From contig NZ_SLZL01000002.1 in NCBI RefSeq assembly GCF_004342605.1, forward strand, positions 62,001 to 126,000: DNA of 64,000 bases, in the 5' to 3' direction. Positions 20,705-30,783 of the stretch are shown one piece after another. Each line of letters starts with the position of its first letter. Positions within the stretch are counted from its first letter, which is position 1. A program made the position numbers and the translations under genes. The notes beneath the pieces were generated by a model. The model saw only the letters and a program-made list of their open reading frames with translations. It was not told the origin of the DNA and did no database searches. This DNA comes from Caulobacter sp. BK020. Its GTDB lineage: Bacteria > Pseudomonadota > Alphaproteobacteria > Caulobacterales > Caulobacteraceae.

Positions 20705-20827
20705 GGGGGAGCCTGGGCCGGAGGAGGGGCAGGGTTCCTAGCGCCCCAGGCGCTGGCGTCAAGCGGCGTGGCCGCTCCGCGGCGAAGAGGTCTTGGCGAC
20801 GCCCGTTCCATGGTCGAGCCTGGACCG

Positions 20828-21646
20828 ATGCATCGCAGACGATTCCTGGCCGCCACGGCCGCCACCGCCGCCGTTCCCGCCTTCGCCCCGGCCGGGGCCC
20901 GCGCGGTCACGCCCGACGGAACCTTCATGGTCGACAGCCGCGTGCTGGGCGACCAGCGCCGGGTCAATATCGCTTTGCCGCCAGGCTATGCGGGATCGAG
21001 GCGGCGGTTCCCGGTGCTCTACCTGCTGGACGGCGGCACGGTGCAGGAGGATTTCCCCAAAATCACCGACTTCGTCTCGCAGATGGTGGCGGCGGGAACC
21101 CTGGCCCCGATGATCGTGGTCGGGATCGAGGGCGTCGACCGCAAGCACGACCTGACCCACCCGGCGACCTTCGCCAAGGATCGCGAGCTGCTGCCCACCT
21201 CCGGCGGCTCCGCGGCCTATCGCCGTTTCCTGGTGGACGAGTTGCGGCCGTGGGTGAAGGCCCGCTATCGCACAAGCGGCGAAAGCGGACTGATCGGCGA
21301 GTCCCTGGCCGGCCTGTTCGTGGTCGAGACCTTCCTGCGCGAGCCTGAGGCCTTCGACGCCTATCTGGCCGCCAGCCCCAGCCTGTGGTGGGACGACCAG
21401 AGCCTGTCGCGCCAAGCCTCGACCCTGCTGAACCAGGGAGGGTTCAAGGGACGTCGCCTGTACCTGTCGATCGGCGACGAGGGCACGACGATGCAGGCGG
21501 GCGTCGACCGCGCGGTCGCGGCGCTCAAGGCCGCCCCGCCCAAGGGCCTGGCCTGGCGTTATGAGCCCATGCCGAACGAGCATCACAGCACGATCTACGA
21601 CCCGTCCGCCAAGTCCGGGTTGCCCTGGCTGTTCCCGCCCCGTTAA
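20828..21646 (+). CDS. Secreted alpha/beta-hydrolase esterase (Esterase D / Fes-like, PF00756)
   Basis: A 272-residue hydrolase. The N-terminus MHRRRFLAATAATAAVPAF resembles a Tat signal, so it is probably exported in folded form. The core has LPPGYAGSRRRFPVLYLLDGG, the nucleophile elbow GLIGESLAGLF (Ser in GES-L-A-G), an acid region near SIGDEG, and a C-terminal His in PNEHHSTIYD. This is the pattern of the enterochelin esterase / acyl-ester hydrolase family; the substrate is unknown. ATG 20828 was chosen because it places the twin arginines at the start; an in-frame ATG at 20810 is an alternative. Confidence 0.9.
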   Translation: MHRRRFLAATAATAAVPAFAPAGARAVTPDGTFMVDSRVLGDQRRVNIALPPGYAGSRRRFPVLYLLDGGTVQEDFPKITDFVSQMVAAGTLAPMIVVGIEGVDRKHDLTHPATFAKDRELLPTSGGSAAYRRFLVDELRPWVKARYRTSGESGLIGESLAGLFVVETFLREPEAFDAYLAASPSLWWDDQSLSRQASTLLNQGGFKGRRLYLSIGDEGTTMQAGVDRAVAALKAAPPKGLAWRYEPMPNEHHSTIYDPSAKSGLPWLFPPR

Positions 21647-21731
21647 CGCGACTTTCACGCGCCTGGGCGGACCATTCTCGCCAAGTAGATCGAGCCGTAT
21701 CGCCCCGCGGAAGGCTCGACGAGGGGAGGCC

Positions 21732-21830
21732 ATGGGACTGGACGACCTCAGGATCTCGACCAAGGCGCCGTCGCTGGCCGTGGCCGTCCGCCGCGCTCCG
21801 CAGGGCGCCGCCGCCCACCGGGCCGGCTAG
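21732..21830 (+). CDS. Possible 32-residue small protein
   Basis: A short ORF (MGLDDLRISTKAPSLAVAV..., basic C-terminus) with a good ribosome site, GAGGGGAGGC, placed five bases before the ATG. It ends in TAG and is followed without a gap, in the same frame, by the ORF at 21831. Evidence for coding is only the ribosome site and the position. The rest of the 373-base gap between the esterase and the flavoprotein shows nothing else. Confidence 0.35.
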   Translation: MGLDDLRISTKAPSLAVAVRRAPQGAAAHRAG

Positions 21831-21950
21831 ATGTTGTTCGTCCGGCGCCTGGCCAGGGTTCGCTGGATCGCGGTGGCGATCTGGTGCGTCCTGGTCCTGC
21901 TGCTGATCGGCATCGGCGTGTTCGTGCTCAACGCGCCGACGCCGGGGTGA
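21831..21950 (+). CDS. Possible 39-residue single-pass membrane protein
   Basis: It starts at the ATG directly after the TAG of the preceding small ORF and in the same frame. The peptide has a basic start (MLFVRRLARVRW) and one strong hydrophobic helix (IAVAIWCVLVLLLIGIGVFVL), then a short Pro-containing tail. That is the layout of small membrane proteins. It may be translated by coupling from the upstream ORF, or both may be halves of one ~71-residue protein interrupted by a TAG codon. Confidence 0.45.
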   Translation: MLFVRRLARVRWIAVAIWCVLVLLLIGIGVFVLNAPTPG

Positions 21951-22019
21951 ACACCCGCCCGCATTGACTTCCCCGCCGCCCTCCTGTCGATACGCCGCTC
22001 AAGAGAGAGGGCCAGGGCC

Positions 22020-23198
22020 TTGGAAGATTTCGACGTCGTGGTGCTGGGCGCCGGCGCGGCCGGCATGATGTGCGCCATCGAGGCGGGCAAGCGCGGCCGC
22101 AAAGTGCTGGTCATCGACCACGCCAAGGCCCCCGGCGAGAAGATCCGCATCAGCGGCGGCGGGCGCTGCAACTTCACCAACGTCAACACGGCGCCGGCCA
22201 ACTTCTTGTCGGCCAATCCCAAGTTCTGCGTCTCGGCCCTGCGCCGCTATCGCCCCGCCGACTTCATCGCCCTGGTCCAGCGCTACAACATCGCCTTCCA
22301 CGAGAAGACCCTGGGCCAGCTGTTCTGCGACGGTTCGGCCAGGCAGGTCATCGAGATGCTGCTGACCGAGATGGACCAGGCCGGCGTCACCCTGCGCCTG
22401 GAGACGCAGGTCAAGGGCGTCGCCAGGGACGGGGAGGGCTGGCGCGTCAACCTCTCCAACGGCCCGGTCGGCTGTCGCTCGGTCGTAGTCGCCACCGGCG
22501 GCAAGTCGATCCCGAAGATGGGCGCGACCGGTCTGGGCTACGAGATCGCCCAGCAGTTCGGGCTGAACATCGTCGAGACCCGGCCCGCGCTCGTGCCCCT
22601 GACCTTTGAGGTCAAGACCCTGGAGCGCCTGGCCCCTCTGTCGGGCGTGGCCCTGGACGCGGTGGTGTCCAGCGGCAAGACGAAATTCGCCGAGGCCATG
22701 CTGTTCACCCATCGCGGCCTGTCCGGTCCGGCGATCCTGCAGATCTCGTCCTACTGGCGCGAGGGCGGCGAGATCAGCGTCGACATGGCGCCGGGCGTCG
22801 ACGTGTTCCAGGCGCTGCGAACCGCCCGCACGGCTACGCCCAAGCGGGCCTTGTCGACCGTGCTGGGCGAGATGCTGCCCAAGCGCCTGGCCCAGCTGAT
22901 CGCCGAGGACGCCGGCGCCTACGGCAACATGGCCGACTGTTCGGACGTGCTGCTGCGCGGGGTGGCGGCGACCGTCAACGCCTGGACGTTCAAGCCGGTG
23001 GGTTCGGAAGGCTACCGGACGGCGGAAGTGACCCTGGGCGGGGTCGACACCGACGGCCTGGACTCGCGAACCCTGGAGGCCAAGGCGGCGCCGGGCCTCT
23101 ATTTCATCGGCGAGGTGGTGGACGTCACCGGCTGGCTGGGCGGCTACAATTTCCAGTGGGCCTGGGTGTCGGGCTGGTGCGCGGGGCAGGCGGTTTAG
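22020..23198 (+). CDS. FAD-dependent oxidoreductase, HI0933/YhiN family
   Basis: A 392-residue flavoprotein. The N-terminal dinucleotide motif VVVLGAGAAGMMCAIEAG is followed by the family signature EKIRISGGGRCNFTN, and a second FAD-contact segment is GLYFIGEVVDVTGWLGGYN near the C-terminus. The family is widespread and conserved but its reaction is not established. The start is TTG 22020 with an AAGAGAGAGGG ribosome site; no better start is near. It is a single-gene unit followed by two repeat elements. Confidence 0.93.
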   Translation: MEDFDVVVLGAGAAGMMCAIEAGKRGRKVLVIDHAKAPGEKIRISGGGRCNFTNVNTAPANFLSANPKFCVSALRRYRPADFIALVQRYNIAFHEKTLGQLFCDGSARQVIEMLLTEMDQAGVTLRLETQVKGVARDGEGWRVNLSNGPVGCRSVVVATGGKSIPKMGATGLGYEIAQQFGLNIVETRPALVPLTFEVKTLERLAPLSGVALDAVVSSGKTKFAEAMLFTHRGLSGPAILQISSYWREGGEISVDMAPGVDVFQALRTARTATPKRALSTVLGEMLPKRLAQLIAEDAGAYGNMADCSDVLLRGVAATVNAWTFKPVGSEGYRTAEVTLGGVDTDGLDSRTLEAKAAPGLYFIGEVVDVTGWLGGYNFQWAWVSGWCAGQAV

Positions 23199-23199
23199 A

Positions 23200-23293
23200 G
23201 CATCGCGCGGAAAAGTGGACGCCGGTTTTCCGCAAAAGCGATGCGAAAACAAAAATCTAGAGCAAGTCTTGCGATTCCCATATCGCCTCTAGA
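23200..23293. repeat. Alphaproteobacterial intergenic palindromic repeat with a GANTC site
   Basis: It begins just after the flavoprotein stop. A first hairpin has outer arms GCATCGC (23200-23206) and GCGATGC (23238-23244) and inner arms GCGGAAAA (23207-23214) and TTTTCCGC (23226-23233). A second arm pair, TCTAGAG (23256-23262) and CTCTAGA (23287-23293), encloses GATTC at 23273-23277, a CcrM methylation site. Intergenic repeats linked to methylation sites are known in Caulobacter and related bacteria; membership is inferred from structure. Confidence 0.85.
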
Positions 23294-23301
23294 ACCCGCC
23301 T

Positions 23302-23419
23302 ACTTGCCCCCACCTGGCGGCTTCGCCGCCTGTCCGCCCCCATTGGGGGCGGAGCCCAACGGGATGGCTCTTCCCCCTTTGGGGGAAGACGATCGCGAAG
23401 CGATCCGTAGGGGGCAAGT
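23302..23419. repeat. Four-arm cloverleaf repeat element
   Basis: A 118-base element closed by a perfect 10-bp stem, ACTTGCCCCC (23302-23311) with GGGGGCAAGT (23410-23419). Inside are four successive perfect hairpins with 3-base loops: GGCGGC/GCCGCC (23316-23330), TCCGCCCCC/GGGGGCGGA (23333-23353), CTTCCCCC/GGGGGAAG (23370-23388) and GATCGC/GCGATC (23391-23405). It has no coding potential. It lies between the flavoprotein and the end of the convergent helicase gene. Confidence 0.92.
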
Positions 23420-23439
23420 GATCACCCCCTCAACACCCA

Positions 23440-25629
23440 CTACTTCTTCTTGAACGGCGCCTTGCTCGGCTTCTTGCCGAAGGCGGGTTTGGCGCCGAAC
23501 GCCGGCTTATCGCCGAACGAACCCTTGGCCTTGAAGGGCTTGGGGCCCTTGAACGGCTTGGCCGGACCGGCGTCGGCGTTGGCGCGCGGTTTGCGGAACG
23601 GCTTTTCCGACGCAGCGGCTGGATCGTAGGGCACGCTCTCGCGCTCGCCGCGCGGGGCGCGACGCGGAGCGGGAGCCGCCTCGGCGCGGGCGCGCGGGGC
23701 CTCGTCGCGCGGCTGGAACTCGCGCTTTGGGCCCTTGAAATCGCGCTTGGGGGCCTCGTCGCGATCACGCGGCTTGTAGTCGCGCTTGGGCTCTTCGCCG
23801 CGCGCATAGGGCTTGGCGCTGCTGAAGCCGTCGTCGCCTTGAGCGCCTTCCCGCGGCGCGCGGGGCTTGAAGTCGCGGCGCGGCGCGTCGCGGTCGTCGC
23901 GCGGCGGACGCGGCGCATACTCCTTGCGGGGACCCGCGTCCCGGGCGGCCGGGGCCGTGGTCGGGGTGATGGTCACGTCGTCGCGCACGGTGGCCTGGAC
24001 GGCGGCCCCGAACTTCACTTCCGCCTCGGCCGAGATCTCGAACTTGGTGTCGTAGTCGAAGATCCGGATCGAGCCGATGTCCTTCTTGGTGATATGGCCC
24101 AGGCGGCAGATCAGCGGAATCAGCCACTTGGGGTCGGCGTTGTTGCGGCGGCCGGTGTTGAGGCGGAACCAGGCCGAGTTGGTCATGTCGGCGCGCGGTT
24201 CGCGTTCCGGACGGTCTCCGAAGTCGCCGCGAGGCGCGAAGTCGCGGTCGGCGAAACGATCGCCGCGATCGTTGGAACGCTCGCCGCGGGCGCGCGGGCC
24301 GGGATCGGCGCCGTGGCGCGGGTCGTCATAGATCTCTTCCGGGGCCGGCAGCTTGGCGCGGCGGGCGCGGATCAGGGCGGCGGCCAGCTCTTGCGGCGTG
24401 CGCTTCTCCAGCATGGCCGCGACCAGGCCGGCGTCGTCCTCGTTGGAGGGTTCGGCGAAGATCGGGTCGTCCAGCAGGCGTTCCTGGTCCTTGGCGCGGA
24501 TCTCGTCGGCGGTCGGAGCGCCGCCCCACTGACCCTCGACGCCGGCGGCCATCAGCAGCTGCTCGGCCTTGCGGCGGCGGGTGTAGGGCACGACCAGGGC
24601 GCTGACGCCCTTCTTGCCGGCCCGGCCGGTGCGGCCCGAACGGTGCAGCAGGGTGGCCTTGTTGACCGGCAGTTCGGCATGGATGACCAGGCCGAGGTCG
24701 GGCAGGTCCAGGCCGCGGGCGGCGACGTCGGTGGCGACGCAGACGCGGGCGTGGCCGTCGCGCAGGGCCTGCAGGGCGTCGGCGCGTTCACGCTGGCTCA
24801 GTTCGCCCGACAGGCCCACCACCGCGAAGCCGCGCTCGCGCAGCTTGGCGTGCAGCGAGCGGACGCTCTCGCGGGTGTTGGCGAACACCAGGGCCCCGGG
24901 GCTTTCGAAATAGCGCAGCAGGTTGACGACCGCGTGCTCGACCTCGTTGGGGGCCACGCGCACGGCGCGGTACTCGATGTCGCGGTGCGGTTCGTTCCGG
25001 CCGATCGTGTCGATCCGCAGGGCGTCGTCCTGGTAGTTGCGGGCCAGGGCGATGATGTCGCGGGCCAGGGTGGCCGAGAACAGCAGGGTGCGGCGTTCCT
25101 TGGGCGCGGCGTCGAGGATGAATTCCAGGTCCTCGCGGAAGCCCATGTCCAGCATCTCGTCGGCCTCGTCGAGGACGGCGACCTTCAGCTCCGACAGGTC
25201 CAGGTGGCCGCGCTCGATGTGGTCGCGCAGGCGGCCGGGGGTGCCGACCACGATGTGGGCGCCGTAGTTCAGGGCGCGCTGCTCGCGGCGGGCGTCCATG
25301 CCGCCCACGCAGTTGACGACCACGGCGCCGGCCTCGGCATAGAGCCAGGTCAGCTCGCGATTGACCTGGATGGCCAGTTCGCGGGTCGGGGCGATGACCA
25401 GGCACATGGGTGCGCCGGCGCGGTCGAACTTCTCGGCCTCGCCCAGCAGGGTGGGGGCGGCGGCCAGGCCGAAGGCCACGGTCTTGCCCGAGCCGGTCTG
25501 GGCGCTGACCAGCAGGTCGCGGCCCTCGGCGCCGGCTTCCAGCACGGCGGCCTGGACGGGGGTGGGCTCGAGATAGCCTTGAGCGGCAAGAGCCCGCTCA
25601 AGAGCGGGGTGGGAGGCGGGGAAGGGCAT
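23440..25629 (-). CDS. DEAD-box RNA helicase with DbpA-type RNA-binding domain
   Basis: A 729-residue ATP-dependent RNA helicase. The core motifs are in order: motif I SAQTGSGKT (residues 42-50), Ia PTRELAIQV, II VLDEADEML, III SAT, and VI HRSGRTGRAGKKG. A DbpA-like RNA-binding domain spans about residues 483-555 (SAWFRLNTGRRNNADPKWLI, KKDIGSIRIFDYDTKFEI), followed by a ~170-residue Arg/Lys/Asp-rich disordered tail ending in a Lys-Pro-Phe-rich segment. This organisation resembles DeaD/CsdA helicases that act in ribosome assembly and cold adaptation. Start ATG 25629; upstream in-frame sequence lacks similarity. Confidence 0.94.
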   Translation of the reverse strand: MPFPASHPALERALAAQGYLEPTPVQAAVLEAGAEGRDLLVSAQTGSGKTVAFGLAAAPTLLGEAEKFDRAGAPMCLVIAPTRELAIQVNRELTWLYAEAGAVVVNCVGGMDARREQRALNYGAHIVVGTPGRLRDHIERGHLDLSELKVAVLDEADEMLDMGFREDLEFILDAAPKERRTLLFSATLARDIIALARNYQDDALRIDTIGRNEPHRDIEYRAVRVAPNEVEHAVVNLLRYFESPGALVFANTRESVRSLHAKLRERGFAVVGLSGELSQRERADALQALRDGHARVCVATDVAARGLDLPDLGLVIHAELPVNKATLLHRSGRTGRAGKKGVSALVVPYTRRRKAEQLLMAAGVEGQWGGAPTADEIRAKDQERLLDDPIFAEPSNEDDAGLVAAMLEKRTPQELAAALIRARRAKLPAPEEIYDDPRHGADPGPRARGERSNDRGDRFADRDFAPRGDFGDRPEREPRADMTNSAWFRLNTGRRNNADPKWLIPLICRLGHITKKDIGSIRIFDYDTKFEISAEAEVKFGAAVQATVRDDVTITPTTAPAARDAGPRKEYAPRPPRDDRDAPRRDFKPRAPREGAQGDDGFSSAKPYARGEEPKRDYKPRDRDEAPKRDFKGPKREFQPRDEAPRARAEAAPAPRRAPRGERESVPYDPAAASEKPFRKPRANADAGPAKPFKGPKPFKAKGSFGDKPAFGAKPAFGKKPSKAPFKKK

Positions 25630-25959
25630 GCGGGTCCAGTTCGTTTCAAGCGGACGGCGCACACACAAACGCGCGCGGCCCGCACCACGACCAAATACGA
25701 CCCCCAAATGGACCGTGTTCTTGGTCAATATCTTCAGAGAATAGACCTTTTTCGCCGGGATGCCGATGAGGCGCGCCGAAACACGGTCCGATGGGCGGCC
25801 TAAGGAGGCCAAAATCGTCCGAAAAGCAAGGGCGCCGGGCAAAGAATGCTGCGGCGCGGCAAATTGGCCGCGCGTCGCACGGCGGGAAACCCGCAACGCA
25901 AAACGCCCGGAGCCAGGCCCCGGGCGCTTGGCCGACCTTCCCGCGGGCGGGGAAGAAAC
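25630..25959 (-). other. Intergenic region upstream of the helicase gene
   Basis: These 330 bases hold no gene. The left part is the helicase promoter and leader on the minus strand, with a comparatively A+T-rich stretch at about 25690-25755. The right end holds the UrcA-family gene terminator. A long leader would suit a cold-regulated helicase, but no specific element could be assigned. Confidence 0.45.
25904..25926 (-). terminator. Intrinsic terminator of the UrcA-family gene
   Basis: A 7-bp stem, CGCCCGG (25904-25910) with CCGGGCG (25920-25926), is followed on the minus strand by TTTTGCG. It lies 34 bases after the UrcA-family stop codon. Confidence 0.7.
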
Positions 25960-26286
25960 CTATCGGCCGCGAACGCCGGTGACGGTCAGGGCGGCCTGGT
26001 TGCTGTTCAGCTGGCTCATGGCGCCGGCGACGGCGTCGCGATGGCAGGCGGAGGCGGCCACGACGCGCTTGAGTTCGACGAAGCTGTGGCTGTCGGCGCC
26101 GCAGGCTTGCATGGCGGCGGTGTCGATGCGGCGCATCAGCACCTTGGCGTCGCGGGGATTGTCGAGGTCCAGCCGGGCCTTGGACACCGGAATGCTGACG
26201 GTTTCCACGCCGGCGGGGGCGGCGACCGCGAAGGGCGCGGCGGCCAGGGCCAGGACGGCGAGGGTGGAGGCGAGAACGATCTTCAT
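25960..26286 (-). CDS. UrcA-family secreted protein
   Basis: A 108-residue protein with a signal peptide (MKIVLASTLAVLALAAAPFAVAA). The mature region matches the UrcA family found in sphingomonads and caulobacters: VSIPVSKARLDLDNPRDAKVLMRRI, two cysteines (QACGADS and ASACHRDAV) likely to form a disulphide, and a C-terminal strand region. The function is unknown. ATG 26286 starts the signal peptide; a longer open frame to 26373 was rejected. It has its own terminator, so it is transcribed singly. Confidence 0.88.
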   Translation of the reverse strand: MKIVLASTLAVLALAAAPFAVAAPAGVETVSIPVSKARLDLDNPRDAKVLMRRIDTAAMQACGADSHSFVELKRVVAASACHRDAVAGAMSQLNSNQAALTVTGVRGR

Positions 26287-26608
26287 GGCGACTTTCCTGA
26301 CTTCGGCGGCGTCTTGGGGCGCCGCTCGGCGTGATCCCGGGCCGGATCCGTGGACGGAACGGCTCGAAATCAAGCTTCGTCATCCTGCATCTGCCCAAAT
26401 AGCGCCCAGGAAAAGCAAAAAAGGTCGACAAATCGGTCAAAAATCGAGCGAAATCGACATTGTCGATCGCCAAAAGCCGAATTCATTTGGGCGGTTAGCC
26501 TGGGTTGAGCGCCGCCAATGTGAAATGTCAGATTCTTTGATAGGTCGGGTTCGCGGGGCCGTGGAGCGGCCTTCCCGCCGCCGCGGACCGGGGCGGGAAG
26601 GCGCGGGC
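26287..26608 (-). other. Intergenic region with parE terminator and UrcA-family gene promoter
   Basis: These 322 bases hold no gene. At 26569-26579 and 26592-26602 an 11-bp perfect inverted repeat (GCCTTCCCGCC/GGCGGGAAGGC) is the likely parE terminator, although no T-run follows on the minus strand. The section 26380-26480 is A+T-rich and is the likely promoter area of the UrcA-family gene. A GATTC (CcrM-type) site lies at 26531-26535. Confidence 0.6.
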
Positions 26609-28705
<2,097 letters not shown>

Positions 28706-28845
28706 TAGGGGAACATGCGTCGATTCGGCGGGAGCGCCTCGTATGGGCTCTGCGCCGTCCCCTGAAAAGGGGTTGCGTGGCCGCGCCGCGAAACTGCCCG
28801 ATTGTCTTCGAAGGGTGGGACAGCTTGAGGTTGGGGAGAGCCGCG

Positions 28846-29520
28846 GTGAAAACGATCTGCATGATGATCTTGACGATCCTGGCGGGCGCGCCGGCCGTGG
28901 CGGCGTCGGCCCAGGGCGATCCCACGGTGGAGCGGGTGCGGGCCGTCGCCGCGCGGGCCGCGATCATCGAGGACATCGTCGGCATGGCCGCCGTCGACCA
29001 AGCCATGCGCACGACGATGCTGGAGGCGACCAGCAAGCTGCCGCCGGACCAGCGCGATGGAATCCTGAAACCGGCCGGGGCTCTGATCGAGGCTCAGGAC
29101 AGGCTTCATACGCAGCGGCTCAAGGCGATCATCGCCGCCCACGGCTGGCCGAAGATCTCGGAGACCTCCGAACGAACGTCGTCGGCGGCGGTGACCCTGG
29201 TCAACCATGCGGGGTTCGACCTGGCGTTCCAGCGTCAGGTGCTTGCCTTGCTTGAGCCGCTGGCGGCCCAGGACGAGGCCCGGCCTGAAGACTATGCGCG
29301 GCTCTACGACCGTCTGGCGACCGTGGACAAGCGGCCGCAGCGCTACGGCACCCGGGGCACGACCTGCAAGGACGGCAGGTACGCGGTCCCGTCGGACCTG
29401 GAGGCCCCCGAAGGCTTGGAGGCGCGCCGGGCGGCGATGGGGCTGCAGCCGATGGCCGAATACCTGGCCGGTCTCGACAAGATGTACGGAGCCTGTGTCC
29501 CGCCCAAGATCGCGCCCTGA
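28846..29520 (+). CDS. Secreted DUF6624-like protein
   Basis: A 224-residue protein with a signal peptide (MKTICMMILTILAGAPAVAASA). The mature part is helical with conserved-looking segments RLHTQRLKAIIAAHGWP, VNHAGFDLAFQRQVLALLEP, DRLATVDKRPQRYGTRG and LEARRAAMGLQPMAEYLAGL. The order His-Gly-Trp-Pro, then Q-R-Y-G-T, then R-R-x-x-x-G-L resembles the DUF6624 family, of unknown function. The start is GTG 28846 with GGGGAG six bases upstream; ATG 28861 is an alternative. Confidence 0.8.
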   Translation: MKTICMMILTILAGAPAVAASAQGDPTVERVRAVAARAAIIEDIVGMAAVDQAMRTTMLEATSKLPPDQRDGILKPAGALIEAQDRLHTQRLKAIIAAHGWPKISETSERTSSAAVTLVNHAGFDLAFQRQVLALLEPLAAQDEARPEDYARLYDRLATVDKRPQRYGTRGTTCKDGRYAVPSDLEAPEGLEARRAAMGLQPMAEYLAGLDKMYGACVPPKIAP

Positions 29521-29588
29521 GCTTGGCGTTTGCCCGCCGCGCGGCGGTCGTGGCAATCTGGGATTGTCGATCAACAAGGAGCCGGCCC

Positions 29589-29945
29589 ATGACCCTGCGC
29601 CGCCTGTTTTCCGCGCTTGCCGTGCTGATGCTGCTGGGCTGCTCCAGCCCGGGCGGCGGCCAGCCGGCGCCCAATCCGCCGGTGTCGCACGCCCGCACGC
29701 CGGTGGCGGAGGGCGGCCTGTGCGGCGGTTTCGCCGGCTTCCAATGCGCCTCGGGCCTGGTCTGCCAGAAGCCGGACGGCCAGTGCCATGTCGCCGACGG
29801 CGCGGGAACCTGCCGCAAGCCGCCCCAGGCCTGCACGATGATCTACGCCCCGGTCTGCGGCTGCGACGGCAAGACCTATCCCAGCGCCTGCAACGCCGCC
29901 GCCCAGGGCGCCAGCGTCGCCAGCCAGGGGGAATGCAAGGCTTAG
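29589..29945 (+). CDS. Kazal-domain lipoprotein (putative protease inhibitor)
   Basis: A 118-residue protein with a lipoprotein signal (LRRLFSALAVLMLLGCSS, lipobox LLGC). After a Pro-rich linker there is a Cys-rich middle (GGLCGGFAGFQCASGLVCQK) and a C-terminal Kazal domain: the Cys order in TCRKPPQACTMIYAPVCGC and then DGKTYPSACNAA...GEC is the standard Kazal-2 pattern. Such domains inhibit serine proteases. The protein is probably anchored in the periplasm or outer membrane. Start ATG 29589; the upstream frame to 29523 has no signal. Its last four bases overlap the convergent gene. Confidence 0.9.
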   Translation: MTLRRLFSALAVLMLLGCSSPGGGQPAPNPPVSHARTPVAEGGLCGGFAGFQCASGLVCQKPDGQCHVADGAGTCRKPPQACTMIYAPVCGCDGKTYPSACNAAAQGASVASQGECKA

Positions 29946-30676
29946 GGAATCCGGCTGAGCTTGGGCTTGTAGGACCAGGTCTCGACCTCGGCGCTTCGGG
30001 CCAGGGCCGCCGCTCGGCGTTGGTCCGGGCCTGATCCGTAGGCGGCGGCGATCAGTCCCGCCAGGTCGGCGGGGCGGCCGGCCAGCTCGGCCCAGCCGCG
30101 GCGCGGGACCAGGACCATGTAGCCGCCCAGTTCGCCGCCGCCGGCCAGGCGGTACCAGGTCCAGGCCAGGTCGCCCTTGCCGGTCTTGGCGGAGGCGAGC
30201 AGGGCGGTCTCGAAGGCCGCGACGTCACCGGGCGCGACCCGCAGGGTGTAGACGTCGACCACAGGACTGGGCTGACGGTCCTCCAGGCTGCGGACCGTGC
30301 TCGGCTCCGGCCACAGGACATGGGCCGAATAGGCGCGGGCCTTGGCGTAGGGCAGGACGCGAGCCGCCATGTCGGCGCCGTCGCCGGCCGGGTCCGGACG
30401 AGCGTCCATCGCCGCGAACGGCACGCCGAAGGTCCCGTCGACGAACAGGCCGGTGCGCGGGCCGCTGGTCACGGTCCAGCCGAACCAGGGCAGGGTGTCG
30501 TGATGATCGGCGTGCCACTGCAGATGCGCGGCGTAGCCGGCCTCGAAGGCGGCCTCCTGGCCTCGGTCGATGTCGTAGGTGAACAGGAAGGCGGCCTGTT
30601 CGGTCCGGGCCTGGGCCGCACCGCCGACCAGACCGGCCGCCAGCAACGCCGCCAGGGCCGCGTGTCTCCAGGCCAT
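29942..30676 (-). CDS. Secreted protein with tandem dimeric alpha/beta-barrel-like halves
   Basis: A 244-residue protein with a signal peptide (MAWRHAALAALLAAGLVGGAAQA). Two similar halves are visible: each has a strand, then a His/Phe-rich helix and a WFGWTV or WTWYRL strand, as in NIPSNAP/ABM-like barrels (FLFTYDIDRGQEAAFEAGYA and VYTLRVAPGDVAAFETAL). The function is not known. ATG 30676 was preferred to GTG 30682 because the AGGAG site is then eight bases away. It is divergent from the LysR regulator. Confidence 0.75.
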   Translation of the reverse strand: MAWRHAALAALLAAGLVGGAAQARTEQAAFLFTYDIDRGQEAAFEAGYAAHLQWHADHHDTLPWFGWTVTSGPRTGLFVDGTFGVPFAAMDARPDPAGDGADMAARVLPYAKARAYSAHVLWPEPSTVRSLEDRQPSPVVDVYTLRVAPGDVAAFETALLASAKTGKGDLAWTWYRLAGGGELGGYMVLVPRRGWAELAGRPADLAGLIAAAYGSGPDQRRAAALARSAEVETWSYKPKLSRIP

Positions 30677-30783
30677 CCGCACCTCTCCTTCGGCGTCCTC
30701 TTCGATCGGAGGCCAGACCTAGCGTCGAACGCGGATCGGCAATATTTCGAATGGAAGCGGCCTTCGTTCTGGATCTCGAAACG

